This document shows, piece by piece, positions 1 to 7,832 of a stretch of DNA of 33,437 bases (the first letter of the stretch is position 1; each line of letters starts with the position of its first letter). This DNA comes from Symsagittifera roscoffensis (lineage: Eukaryota > Xenacoelomorpha > Acoela > Convolutidae). Location of the stretch: contig NW_026971066.1 of the NCBI RefSeq assembly GCF_963678635.1, forward strand, positions 1 through 33,437. The letters run 5' to 3'. The notes beneath the pieces were generated by a model. That model had not been told where the DNA came from, made no database searches, and saw only the letters and a list, made by a program, of their open reading frames with translations. Position numbers and translations under genes: made by a program.

Positions 1-121
1 GTTGTCAATTTTAAAAATTAATAAATAAGTCAACGGGAAACAAAACGTAATAACATTCAAAAAGTTTAATTTCCGATTTTGAGTAATCTGAATAAAGGAG
101 TAATCGGATAAAGAAAGCTGC
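1..121. other. Flank outside the 3' LTR
   Basis: AT-rich sequence outside the 3' LTR. I see no ORF and no similarity to the fold-back repeat that flanks the other end of the retroelement. It is presumably host intron or intergenic DNA, but the window begins here, so its nature is not resolved. The bases just before the LTR (gctgc) do not match those after the other LTR (tattt), so no target-site duplication is visible. Confidence 0.5.
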
Positions 122-319
122 TGAGTTAGGACCGAAGTGTAACTCATAGAGTAATTTCGGATAGGGTACACCGTCTGCTCGTCACGCTATCTTATTTTCG
201 GCCGGATAGATTCGTGCAACTTCTTAGTCTAATACCGATCCTAATCTTACTCTTATACTATCTAGTCTCAGGTTGTTTAACTAGTCTCTGCTAGGCTCAA
301 TAGATCTAGGGTATACTGG

Positions 320-325
320 TTTATT
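320..325 (-). terminator. Poly(A) signal AATAAA in 3' LTR
   Basis: The sense (minus) strand reads CGCAATAAACC inside the LTR. It is the only canonical AATAAA I noted in the LTR body and is duplicated in the 5' LTR, as expected for the signal that ends the genomic RNA. That it is used is inferred. Confidence 0.6.
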
Positions 326-386
326 GCGGCTGCTGAAGTGCTCGGGAGAGTCCAACTAATTTCTAAGTTAAATTCAAATCTCTCTG

Positions 387-414
387 GTGCTGAAATTACA
401 AGTAACTTCAGCAC
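387..414. repeat. 28-nt palindrome in the 3' LTR
   Basis: Two 8-nt arms (GTGCTGAA / TTCAGCAC) pair perfectly and the pairing continues inward through TTAC/GTAA after one mismatch, leaving a 2-nt loop. On the sense RNA this is a strong hairpin, or on DNA a dyad operator-like site. The identical copy in the 5' LTR is at 18843-18870. Confidence 0.7.
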
Positions 415-614
415 TTACAAATAAGTGGGTTGTTAGTTAGATGGATCATGATTGGTTAATATTAAATACTTTTCATTGGTAAAACATTTAATTTATCCAA
501 TCATAAAATATAGTTTAGATCAGGTTCCACCCATCCGGGTTTTACAGAGTTTTTTAGAACAGTTCTTCTGTAATTCAAGGGTGGATGATGGACGTTGGTA
601 TTTGGCGAACATCA

Positions 615-636
615 TAATTTTCTTTCGCTTCTTCTT
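615..636 (-). promoter_or_regulatory. Polypurine tract (plus-strand primer)
   Basis: The sense strand reads AAGAAGAAGCGAAAGAAAA followed by TTA and then the TG that begins the 3' LTR. A purine run directly abutting a TG is the arrangement needed to prime plus-strand DNA synthesis. The alternative LTR edge at 533/534 has no purine run beside it, which is why I prefer 614 as the LTR boundary. Confidence 0.75.
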
Positions 637-2082
637 GTGACAACGACTGAGTCTCTGCAACAAAGTCAATTCTGATTCCAGAATGGTTGGCTATGTCAGG
701 TTTTTCTGTTCTGCGTGGAGAATTTCTTTTGTGTATGATCTAGTTTGGGAATGGCGTGGAGATTGTGCGTGGAGGGGATGCCTGGTTACTCGGATCTGTA
801 CGTATACTTGAACATCGAGGTGGTCATTGGTCTAGTTCAATGAAGTCCTTTTCTGCGAAGTCAAGTCGTACTCTAAATCCTTTGAGTTGTGATTGTGAGC
901 GGCATATCGATTGTAGTTGGTCATTCTCTCTCGAGTGTAGTGGGGTCGTCTTGTCTTTTGATGTTCGTCCTTGGTGTTGTATTCTGATCTATATATTGCA
1001 TCATGTGATTTTACATTTTATAAAACTTTTATTAGTTTAATATTTTTTAATAATGATTTTAGTTAGTTGTTTTCACAAAAGCTTTTTGTTTTAGTTCGGT
1101 TATTTTGAAGAGTTACTCACCCTTGAGTAGCTCTTATTAAAAATAAAGGTGTGGTCACAAAGCGTGGATGTAGCGCGGTGGGTTAGGCCGGCTATAGAGC
1201 ATGCTCAGGACGTCCTTTCCTGGTGGGTTAGGCCAGGAGTGGGAGTATGATTTCATGCGGTGTTTGTGAGGGGTCCTGTTATGTGACAACGTTTTATGTT
1301 GGGTTTGTTGTGGTTTTACTTATGTCTTGTTGGTTATGTACTTTTTCCAAAAAGCAAATTGTTTGTGGTATGGGTTTGTCTTTTGACTTTTTTGTGTTTT
1401 ATTATTTCTTTCTAAGACTTTGTAATAGTCTTCAAAAGAATAAATTATCCAGTTTTAAACTGGGTTAATCCGGTTTGGGTACCGTTGGTTTCCTTTTCTA
1501 AGTCATGCTGTTATTCTATGATTTGTGGTATTTAGTAAGCTGCGTTGGTTAGTTTTGTTTAGTATATGATTCCTTTCCAACCGGGTTAAAGGAAAGTTTG
1601 AAACATGTTATTGTATGTTAGAGTTGTTGAGTGTGAAAACTTGAAACTGAAATTCATTATTTTAAACAATTCTTCGTGGGCGAGCTGTGCGAGTGTGGAT
1701 AGAATTTCTGTGCGAATGAATGAAAATATCAAAAGGTTAGTACTGCAATTGCATTTTATTAATTTACTACATAGAATTTGGAAATTTACTGCTAGTTATG
1801 GGGGAATTTTAAGATACAAATTTTCATCATATGTATATTTACTGCTGTTTGGGGGAAAATTTTATAAATTAATTTACTGCATTAGTATTATATTTATTTA
1901 ATTGTTGGTGCAAAAGTTTAATAGGGTTTTGAACAGTTTTGAAGAAGTTTGCTATTTTTTATTTTTCTTTTGTGAATTTTTCAGATGATCTAGGATGAAG
2001 ACTAAAAATCTAAAGAAAACATGAATAAAGAATGGTGAGTTTTTTAATACTGTAATTAATTAGTAATTTTTACTTAATTTAT
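637..2082 (-). other. 3' non-coding region of the retroelement
   Basis: About 1.45 kb between the last long ORF and the polypurine tract with no convincing ORF in either direction; plus-strand ORFs here are short and T/G-rich like the rest of the antisense strand. It contains a 13-nt direct repeat GGTGGGTTAGGCC (1177-1189 and 1222-1234), the second flanked by a CCTGG/CCAGG stem; a 15-nt palindrome CCAGTTTTAAACTGG (1449-1463); and two diverged copies of a roughly 55-bp unit near 1781-1870. Candidate splice acceptors near its start face a donor next to the last stop codon. Confidence 0.6.
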
Positions 2083-2091
2083 ACTTACCTG
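2083..2091 (-). promoter_or_regulatory. Consensus splice donor directly after the last stop codon
   Basis: The sense strand reads CAG|GTAAGTAT three bases after the TAA that ends the last accessory ORF. Possible acceptors follow: an ATTACAG giving a 39-nt intron (2088-2050), and TTTCTTTAG or TTTTTAG giving introns of 79 or 87 nt (to 2010 or 2002). The donor is a perfect consensus; whether it is used, and with which acceptor, is unknown. Confidence 0.5.
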
Positions 2092-3591
2092 TTAGTCGTC
2101 GGGGAAAAAACCGTGGGGGAAGATGTCGTGAATTAGTTCTGAAGTTGTTAGTAGTTTAGCTAAGATGCGGATGATATTTTTAGTTTGAAGCAGTGGCCAA
2201 AGCAATTGAAGTGCCTTAATAGTGGTTAGTTCTTCAGTGCCTACTGCAAACTCATAAGGTGTGTTTTGGATTAAGTTATATAATTTGTGGTTAAATTTAG
2301 TGTTGTGGATGAATTCTAAAATTGGGATTTCTATAGGTTGTAGGAATTCGTGCGGGATAAGGAAGGGTCGGGATTCTTCGGCGTTGAAGGTCTTGGTGAT
2401 GGGGCAGAAAATGTACATTTGGGTTATGGGGTCATAATTACGAAGAATACCATGGAGGTTAGTGTCTTTAATACAATATGTGAAATTTAGGAAATATGGT
2501 GAAGTGTATTTTGAATTGATGAATTGGAAACGATGGTGTGGTTGTCTAGAGGGTGTGTGGAGGTCAAAGTGATTTTGGATGAAACGATAGTAACTGTATG
2601 TATGTGTTTGTTTAGTGCGCAACATAATATCGTGTGAGCAGTGTAAATCTCTTTCGTGTGGTGCAAGGAAATGAAAGGTTAGTGAAAAGATTTGGAAGCG
2701 TTCTTTAAAACTTTCGTATGCTTGTGTGTTTGTTAGTGCTTCTGAAATAATGTGATCAAACTTTCGGTCGAAGATGTTTAGTGTAAATACATATGGTGTC
2801 TTGATGAAAAATTTCTCGGTGATTTGTGGATTAGCGAAGCGATCGTCGTCTAAGAATTGATCTTGGTTAGCTCTAATGATGTTGTGATCGTAGTATTCTA
2901 GCGTATATTCATTAGCTCTAGGTGCAGTGTGTATTTTTAGTGATTTTTTATATCCAACGTAAGTAAACTGTCTAGCGGTTAGTGGTGTAGTGAGTTGATA
3001 TAGCATGTCCTTGTTTCGTTCTATATCGATGGAAGTACTGGATAAAGGTAAGCAAAGAGGGTTAGTGAAATGATAGTATGAGGTCCAAGAGAGAGTGGGC
3101 ATTAAAACGTATTCATCTACAAAGTTGCGTGTTTCGTTAGCGTCGTGAGGGGTGTTTAAAGTGTATTGTGGAAATGAGGGTAAGGTGATAGCTAAAAATT
3201 CTTTAGTGTTAGTATGCTGGGGGTGGTTGATGTATTCACGGGCTGTTCCTGGTTTTGCTGGGAAAGGATGGTTGGGGAATTTTCTTTTAAAAGTGCGGTA
3301 AGCTCTATTAGTGTTTAGTGAAGATTCAGTTGATGTGGATGATGGTGCTAATGATTCAGTATAATTTGAAGAGGGTGTAGGGGTAGGGGGGTTGGATGAA
3401 TTTATTGTGGAGGAGATTTGGTTTATGGTTGGGGTATTAAGGTGGTAGGGTTGTTGTTGAAGGGTAATAAAATTATCTAGCTCTGGGGAGATTCGGGGGG
3501 TGTCTGGAGAATGAGATGATTGGTCAGAGATTGGTATGAGGAGTAGGTTGGGGTAACTTGGGAAGCATAAGAGGGTGTCGGAGTGATTGGG
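2092..3591 (-). CDS. Accessory ORF G (C-terminal part of a split protein), unknown function
   Basis: An open frame of 499 codons whose first methionine is codon 164 (start 3102), leaving a 336-aa ATG-initiated product. The frame is open without ATG from 3591, overlapping the preceding ORF (3899-3477), which is in the -1 relation to it. Composition runs smoothly from Ser/Thr/Pro/Asn-rich before 3300 to a folded-looking, aromatic-rich region (many Phe, Tyr, His, Ile) after 3102. I therefore read the two frames as one protein of about 600 aa split by a frame change. I see no signal peptide, membrane segment or catalytic motif, and I do not recognise the family. It ends in Asp-Asp just before a consensus splice donor. 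Coding status is supported by length and by the sense-strand composition shared with Gag-Pol. Confidence 0.65.
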   Translation of the reverse strand, partial: PNHSDTLLCFPSYPNLLLIPISDQSSHSPDTPRISPELDNFITLQQQPYHLNTPTINQISSTINSSNPPTPTPSSNYTESLAPSSTSTESSLNTNRAYRTFKRKFPNHPFPAKPGTAREYINHPQHTNTKEFLAITLPSFPQYTLNTPHDANETRNFVDEYVLMPTLSWTSYYHFTNPLCLPLSSTSIDIERNKDMLYQLTTPLTARQFTYVGYKKSLKIHTAPRANEYTLEYYDHNIIRANQDQFLDDDRFANPQITEKFFIKTPYVFTLNIFDRKFDHIISEALTNTQAYESFKERFQIFSLTFHFLAPHERDLHCSHDIMLRTKQTHTYSYYRFIQNHFDLHTPSRQPHHRFQFINSKYTSPYFLNFTYCIKDTNLHGILRNYDPITQMYIFCPITKTFNAEESRPFLIPHEFLQPIEIPILEFIHNTKFNHKLYNLIQNTPYEFAVGTEELTTIKALQLLWPLLQTKNIIRILAKLLTTSELIHDIFPHGFFPDD

Positions 3592-3899
3592 TCAGGGTTA
3601 TTTGACAATATGGGTTGAAAAGGAGGTTGAGAAAAATTAGAAGGGTTATGAAAATTATTGGATGGGGATGGTTCTGAGTCGGCAAATTCATCGGGGGTTT
3701 CAATATTCGGGTTATTTAGCTGCGAGATGGAGTATAAAACTGAAATATGTGAGTTAGTGTCGGAATTCATGCCTGATGTTACATTGCTAGATGGAAAATC
3801 GGGTGGCGGAAAAGCAAAAAGTGGTATGATTGGGATTGAAGAGGTAAGATTGGTTGGGTGGGAATTTGATCGGTGTAGTGATCCAAGTTGGCGGCTCAT
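3477..3899 (-). CDS. Accessory ORF F (N-terminal part of a split protein), unknown function
   Basis: A 140-aa frame whose ATG overlaps the envelope stop codon in the 4-base ATGA arrangement (3899-3896), which suggests coupled termination and re-initiation. The product is Ser/Pro/Asn/Thr-rich and looks disordered, with no transmembrane segment. It ends soon after a run of six C on the sense strand (3500-3495); the frame that continues (open from 3591) is reached by a -1 change. Either the frame change is programmed, or one base is missing from the homopolymer by mutation or sequencing error. The run offers only single-codon slippage, not a canonical tandem X XXY YYZ site, so I do not assert programmed shifting. 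Confidence 0.6.
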   Translation of the reverse strand: MSRQLGSLHRSNSHPTNLTSSIPIIPLFAFPPPDFPSSNVTSGMNSDTNSHISVLYSISQLNNPNIETPDEFADSEPSPSNNFHNPSNFSQPPFQPILSNNPDPITPTPSYASQVTPTYSSYQSLTNHLILQTPPESPQS

Positions 3900-6514
3900 C
3901 GTGGGCTAAAAAAATTATTATTTTGAGACTGAAAAGCGGTGGTATGGGGTTGTTCAATAATTTGTTCATAAGTATTATCATCTTGTGACTGGTGTGTCAT
4001 TATATGTTGGACGGGACTTTGTGATGTATTGAGTCGAAAATTTGGATTATGTGTGATTGCTAAATTTCGAAAATTTCGTGGGACTAGGGATAGTGGATGA
4101 TTATTTGGTAGGGGTGGTAGTTGTGGTGCCGTTGGCTGTGTGTCGACATTGTTATGTTCTTCGTCGTATGTATTTTGTCGTGTTGTTATTTTTGTGTTAT
4201 ATTCTTTTATTTGTGCGTCTAAAAGAATTTTGTTTATAGATGTGGAAAAAATTCCAAAACATCCTGCAAAGAGTATGCGTGCTACGCTTGCTTGTCTGTT
4301 TACTTGTGTGTGTATAGCACATGTATTGTAGATTCCTTTTAAGAGTGAGAAAAGAAATCCAATAAAGTTAAACATTGCGTATAAAATAGTCAATTTTTCT
4401 AAGATGTAATAGGGCCATCCTAGAAAATCGAGGATCTCATTTTTGAGTGTAACAAAGCTAAAAATGTTGATTGGTGATATATCTTGGGGACGGTATTTTT
4501 CGCCGTTTAGATATATATAATCTTTAATGTCTTTAAAATATCCGCTATAGTCTTGTGTGTAGATATCGGCAAAACCTGCGGTTTCTGCAAGTTTGCGTAA
4601 GTTTTGGTCAATTGATTGTCTTTGTATTGTGTCCATTTGTGTTAATAATTCTTGGAATTGTTGTGTTCTAATGTGATGTTGAATATCTGATTTTGAGTAT
4701 ATTCCTATTGATTGTAAGTCTATATTTGGGTTTCGAGCGATAGCGCGAATGCTTTCTGGTGAAAATTTTTTGAGTGATTGCATTAATGTGGGATATGGAG
4801 TGAGAAGATAATATTTATTTTCATCAGGGTTTAGTTGTACTACATTGTGGCTGTTTTCTGATCCACATGGGACTGCGGTATCCCAGAAATAGGTTCTTCG
4901 TGAAAGTGTATCCACGAAATGTACTTTATTCTTATAAAAGATAGGGATTCTTTTATAACATCGTTTATCTTCAAAAACGTATAGTGGTGATACTTTTTTG
5001 GTACAAGTATAAAACCATAAGATGTTTCCTTCATAGTCTAAAAAATTTGATCTATTTCCTGATAATAAGTATCCTGCGTAGGGTATTTTTAATACTGCTA
5101 GTGCAAGTGATTGTAATATTTGTGTTCGTTCTAATTCGCATAGGTGGTGTAGTGTTTCTAATTCGGAGAGTGACATTTCTTGAAAAATTCGGCTAATTGT
5201 ATAATCTAGTTTCATATCTAAATGAATATTATAGTGGATATTACCGAAATATGTAGTTTTCATTAGTGATAATTCTTGTAAGCGTGTGCTTCTGGTGTCA
5301 TGGGGTTTTAGATGTCCACCAGGTTGTCCGTTGCTTTTTTCAAAATTAACTGGTATATAGGATGTTCCTTCGTTTAGAGGATGACCTGTGGCATATGGGT
5401 CGATTTTTACTTTTCCAGTGGTCATGTCGAATCCTTTTTCGTATTCAACTAATATTTCAGAGTATTGTGTTCTGTGAAGTGGATTCCTGTATTTACATGC
5501 AAGTTCTGTTTCTTGATATATTTGAAAACGTGTCAATTTATTTTCTATATTGTCTATGTTTCTAAAATTAGAACTTAGTTTTCGTGATGGATGGACTTGT
5601 TCATATGGAATTGATTGTATAAAATATTTTTCGTGAAATTTTATCATACGAGCGTGTATTTTTGCTACTTGAAATGTTGTACATGTATCTTCGGGGAACC
5701 AAACAATTGTTGCTTGTGTTCTCGTTGTAGGGTCGCAATATCCTTGATCATTTTTACAAGGTAGTCGGATTCCTTGATAGATCATTGTATTATCAGATAA
5801 ATCTCGTGTGAGTTGTATTTTTTCGAGTTGTATTTTCCAATCGAAAAACATTATTTCTTGGTATCCTTTATTTTTCGTGTCTGCTTTGCAGTTTGATGGG
5901 TTATTTATACCAATGTGTGGTATCCAATGTTTATCATGTAGGTCATAGGTTAATCGTCCGTGTGCGCCGTTATACGGGTATTTTTCGTCTAGTTTTATAT
6001 GTCCTTGGTGTCTTTCAAGTTGTGATTGATGTACAGAGTCTGAAAAAACTTGAAAATTAACTAATTTTCTTTGGGAGTTTTTATTTTGTGTGATGTTTAG
6101 TCTAAGTAATTCATTTTTACAATCGTCGGGATTGAGATGTAAAAGACGTTCTATATTACTTTGATAGAATGATTCATGGTCAAGTCGGTTTTTGTTTCCG
6201 TTCGAGACTTGTGAACAATGTACTTTCTTTTCGGAAAATGTCGCTGTGAATTTATAACCTGTAACTGTTGTTGCTCGGGCTTTGGAATAGAGTGTTGCTA
6301 TTATATCTGTGGTTTCTATAGCTTGTGGTTCTGTTTCACATTGTGATACTTGATTTATTGCATATTTGTGTAGTGTTTTTTGTTCATTTTCTTCGCAATC
6401 GTAATGTGTTACTAATAAATCTTGTGGTCCTGTACGAGGGGAAGGGTTTATGTTTTGATTTGAGGTTACTAGAAAAGGGAGTTGGAGAAAAATTAATAAT
6501 TTTAGAATATACAT
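3896..6514 (-). CDS. env: Envelope-like glycoprotein (872 aa)
   Basis: A type I membrane glycoprotein in the envelope position. Residues 1-18 form a hydrophobic signal peptide ending Val-Thr-Ser. A large Cys-containing ectodomain follows, with N-glycosylation sequons such as Asn-Ile-Thr. The region around Cys519 (TCTKK...KRCYKRIP...) and the following FVD...RR...VPCG pattern resemble, by recall, the glycoprotein family shared by chuviruses and some BEL/Pao retroelements; that family link is inference. A transmembrane segment lies near 708-730, a second hydrophobic stretch near 743-765, then a roughly 105-aa Pro/Gln/Asn-rich tail. I see no obvious furin site followed by a fusion peptide as in baculovirus F-type gypsy envelopes. 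Its ATG overlaps the end of the preceding frame by 13 nt and its stop overlaps the next ATG. Confidence 0.85.
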   Translation of the reverse strand: MYILKLLIFLQLPFLVTSNQNINPSPRTGPQDLLVTHYDCEENEQKTLHKYAINQVSQCETEPQAIETTDIIATLYSKARATTVTGYKFTATFSEKKVHCSQVSNGNKNRLDHESFYQSNIERLLHLNPDDCKNELLRLNITQNKNSQRKLVNFQVFSDSVHQSQLERHQGHIKLDEKYPYNGAHGRLTYDLHDKHWIPHIGINNPSNCKADTKNKGYQEIMFFDWKIQLEKIQLTRDLSDNTMIYQGIRLPCKNDQGYCDPTTRTQATIVWFPEDTCTTFQVAKIHARMIKFHEKYFIQSIPYEQVHPSRKLSSNFRNIDNIENKLTRFQIYQETELACKYRNPLHRTQYSEILVEYEKGFDMTTGKVKIDPYATGHPLNEGTSYIPVNFEKSNGQPGGHLKPHDTRSTRLQELSLMKTTYFGNIHYNIHLDMKLDYTISRIFQEMSLSELETLHHLCELERTQILQSLALAVLKIPYAGYLLSGNRSNFLDYEGNILWFYTCTKKVSPLYVFEDKRCYKRIPIFYKNKVHFVDTLSRRTYFWDTAVPCGSENSHNVVQLNPDENKYYLLTPYPTLMQSLKKFSPESIRAIARNPNIDLQSIGIYSKSDIQHHIRTQQFQELLTQMDTIQRQSIDQNLRKLAETAGFADIYTQDYSGYFKDIKDYIYLNGEKYRPQDISPINIFSFVTLKNEILDFLGWPYYILEKLTILYAMFNFIGFLFSLLKGIYNTCAIHTQVNRQASVARILFAGCFGIFSTSINKILLDAQIKEYNTKITTRQNTYDEEHNNVDTQPTAPQLPPLPNNHPLSLVPRNFRNLAITHNPNFRLNTSQSPVQHIMTHQSQDDNTYEQIIEQPHTTAFQSQNNNFFSPR

Positions 6515-7638
6515 GTGTATGATAATCCTGAGTATGGATTATAAAATGTAATGTAACCAATTGTGTTTTTGGTGTATCTGTCGTATTTATATATTACTTC
6601 AGTAGTAATAAACGGTGGTGGTAGTGATTGAGCTGTTATGTTAGGTGGATTTAATGGGTATGGATGTTGGGTAATGTTATTTAACTTAACTGTGATTTCA
6701 AATTTTAATTGTAAACTGTTTTGTTGGAGTATTTGAATATTGTGATCACGGATATCGTTATGAATATCTTGGCGATATTGTAATCTATTAAGTGCCCAGT
6801 TATGAAGGCGGTTACTTTCTTGATGTTGTCCAAATAATGGTGGAGGTGCTGTGAATGTATTCCAGTCTAATCTTAAAGGAATATTTATTGATGATTGTTC
6901 TCGATATCTGGCGTCGAGATTATTTGGAAAATTTAAGTTAAAGGGTAGTGGTGAAAATTGGCTTATTGATGGTGTTGATGGTAGTGATAATGTTTCTGGT
7001 AGTGATGAGGATGTTGTTGTATCCGTAGAAATATCTATGGGGTCATTGACTAAATTTGGTTCACCTTGTGTAAATGAATGTGTAGTCCAATATGGAAATC
7101 GTGATGTTTGGTTTGGGGGGTTAAAAGGATTTTCACGTATTTGTTCAGATGTTGGTGTTGAACCTAAGTAGTCTGAGGGTAGACTTGAAGTGCTTCGTTG
7201 TGAAAAAAGTGTAGGAGTTTCTGGTGTGATACCAGTGGTGTTTTCTGGAGTGGTTTGTGGTGGGGATTGAGGTATATCAAAATGAACTCGGGGAGTTTGA
7301 AAATTTCTATTTCGTCGAGGATGTATAATTTGTCTATTTATTTCTGTTGTGTTTTGGTTTTGACTAAGGTTTCGTATTCTACTTAGTTCTTGTGGTAGTG
7401 TTGGGTAAAGATTGTATGTTGGTTCACTTAGGGATGCTTGTCGTTGAACTGGTTCTAGTGGTTCAGATAAACGAGCGTGCCGTTCTTCAAAAGTGTATGG
7501 ATTGTCTTGAAAAGAAATTCGTGTAGATGTTTGAGGATTTTGAGTAGTTGAAGGTGGTGTTGGATTATCTTGGGATGATGTCGGTGAAGACTGATTCTGT
7601 GACTGTTGGGTAGCAATTTTTGATGGATTTTTGAATTG
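6502..7638 (-). CDS. ORF E, 378 codons without any methionine
   Basis: An uninterrupted minus-strand frame from just after TAA at 7641-7639 to TAA at 6504-6502, checked triplet by triplet: 378 codons, no stop and no ATG. The product is rich in Ser, Thr, Pro, Gln and Asn in its first two-thirds and more structured near the end (a Leu/Gln/Arg-rich stretch and a Tyr-rich C terminus). No signal peptide or membrane segment is seen. Because the frame opens 5 bases after the stop of the preceding small ORF, frameshifting from that ORF cannot feed it. A splice acceptor is the simplest route: CCCAACAG at 7610-7603 would start an exon at a codon boundary (7602). It overlaps the env start by 13 nt. Function unknown. 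Confidence 0.6.
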   Translation of the reverse strand, partial: QFKNPSKIATQQSQNQSSPTSSQDNPTPPSTTQNPQTSTRISFQDNPYTFEERHARLSEPLEPVQRQASLSEPTYNLYPTLPQELSRIRNLSQNQNTTEINRQIIHPRRNRNFQTPRVHFDIPQSPPQTTPENTTGITPETPTLFSQRSTSSLPSDYLGSTPTSEQIRENPFNPPNQTSRFPYWTTHSFTQGEPNLVNDPIDISTDTTTSSSLPETLSLPSTPSISQFSPLPFNLNFPNNLDARYREQSSINIPLRLDWNTFTAPPPLFGQHQESNRLHNWALNRLQYRQDIHNDIRDHNIQILQQNSLQLKFEITVKLNNITQHPYPLNPPNITAQSLPPPFITTEVIYKYDRYTKNTIGYITFYNPYSGLSYTCIF

Positions 7639-7643
7639 TTAAT

Positions 7644-7832
7644 TTAGTGAGAAATTTTGTGTTTATTATAATATTCTTCCAAAAAAAGAATTAGAAGGAT
7701 TGTTGCTAGGGCAAATGTGATGATTGCTTTCTTTATACATTTACATATGGTCAAAATGAGGGATGATAAAAATGTTATGAAAATTACAAACAGTAAAAAA
7801 ATATCAGTTCTACTGAAAATTGTTCGTATCAT
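7644..7832 (-). CDS. ORF D, 62-aa double-membrane-spanning protein
   Basis: A small protein with two hydrophobic stretches (about residues 11-29 and 35-52) separated by a short basic, Cys-containing link (CKCIKK), and a polar tail rich in Tyr, Lys and His. This size and topology resemble viroporins of animal viruses, but there is no sequence motif to prove that. Its ATG overlaps the stop of the preceding ORF in an ATGA arrangement (7832-7829), which supports both being real and translated in a coupled way. Confidence 0.5.
   Translation of the reverse strand: MIRTIFSRTDIFLLFVIFITFLSSLILTICKCIKKAIITFALATILLILFLEEYYNKHKISH

Larger units (their letters stand above)
122..614 (-). repeat. 3' LTR, full length
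   Basis: Positions 122-533 align with 18576-18989. I extend the LTR to 614 because the minus strand there reads a polypurine tract immediately followed by TGATGTTCGCC, the expected TG start of an LTR; the other end, read on the minus strand, finishes in CTCA. This gives a 493-bp TG...CA LTR. The outer 81 bp (534-614) has no partner at the 5' LTR. On the sense strand it carries two CCAAT motifs, an AT-rich TATA-like stretch and an AATAAA. Confidence 0.85.

Noticed and set aside
122-533. LTR boundary at 533 with TG...CA ends
   Set aside because: The repeat does end there between copies, but no polypurine tract adjoins it, while 614 has both a purine run and TG; truncation of the 5' LTR explains the shorter shared length.
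452-1901. Several plus-strand open frames of 60-98 codons in the 3' region of the retroelement
   Set aside because: They lie antisense to the element, are Leu/Val/Phe/Cys-rich as expected from T/G-rich antisense DNA, and show no domain or shared overlap with other genes.
3896-6514. Envelope as a baculovirus-F-type protein like gypsy errantiviruses
   Set aside because: No clear furin site followed by a fusion peptide or the usual heptad pattern was seen, and the Cys motifs point elsewhere.
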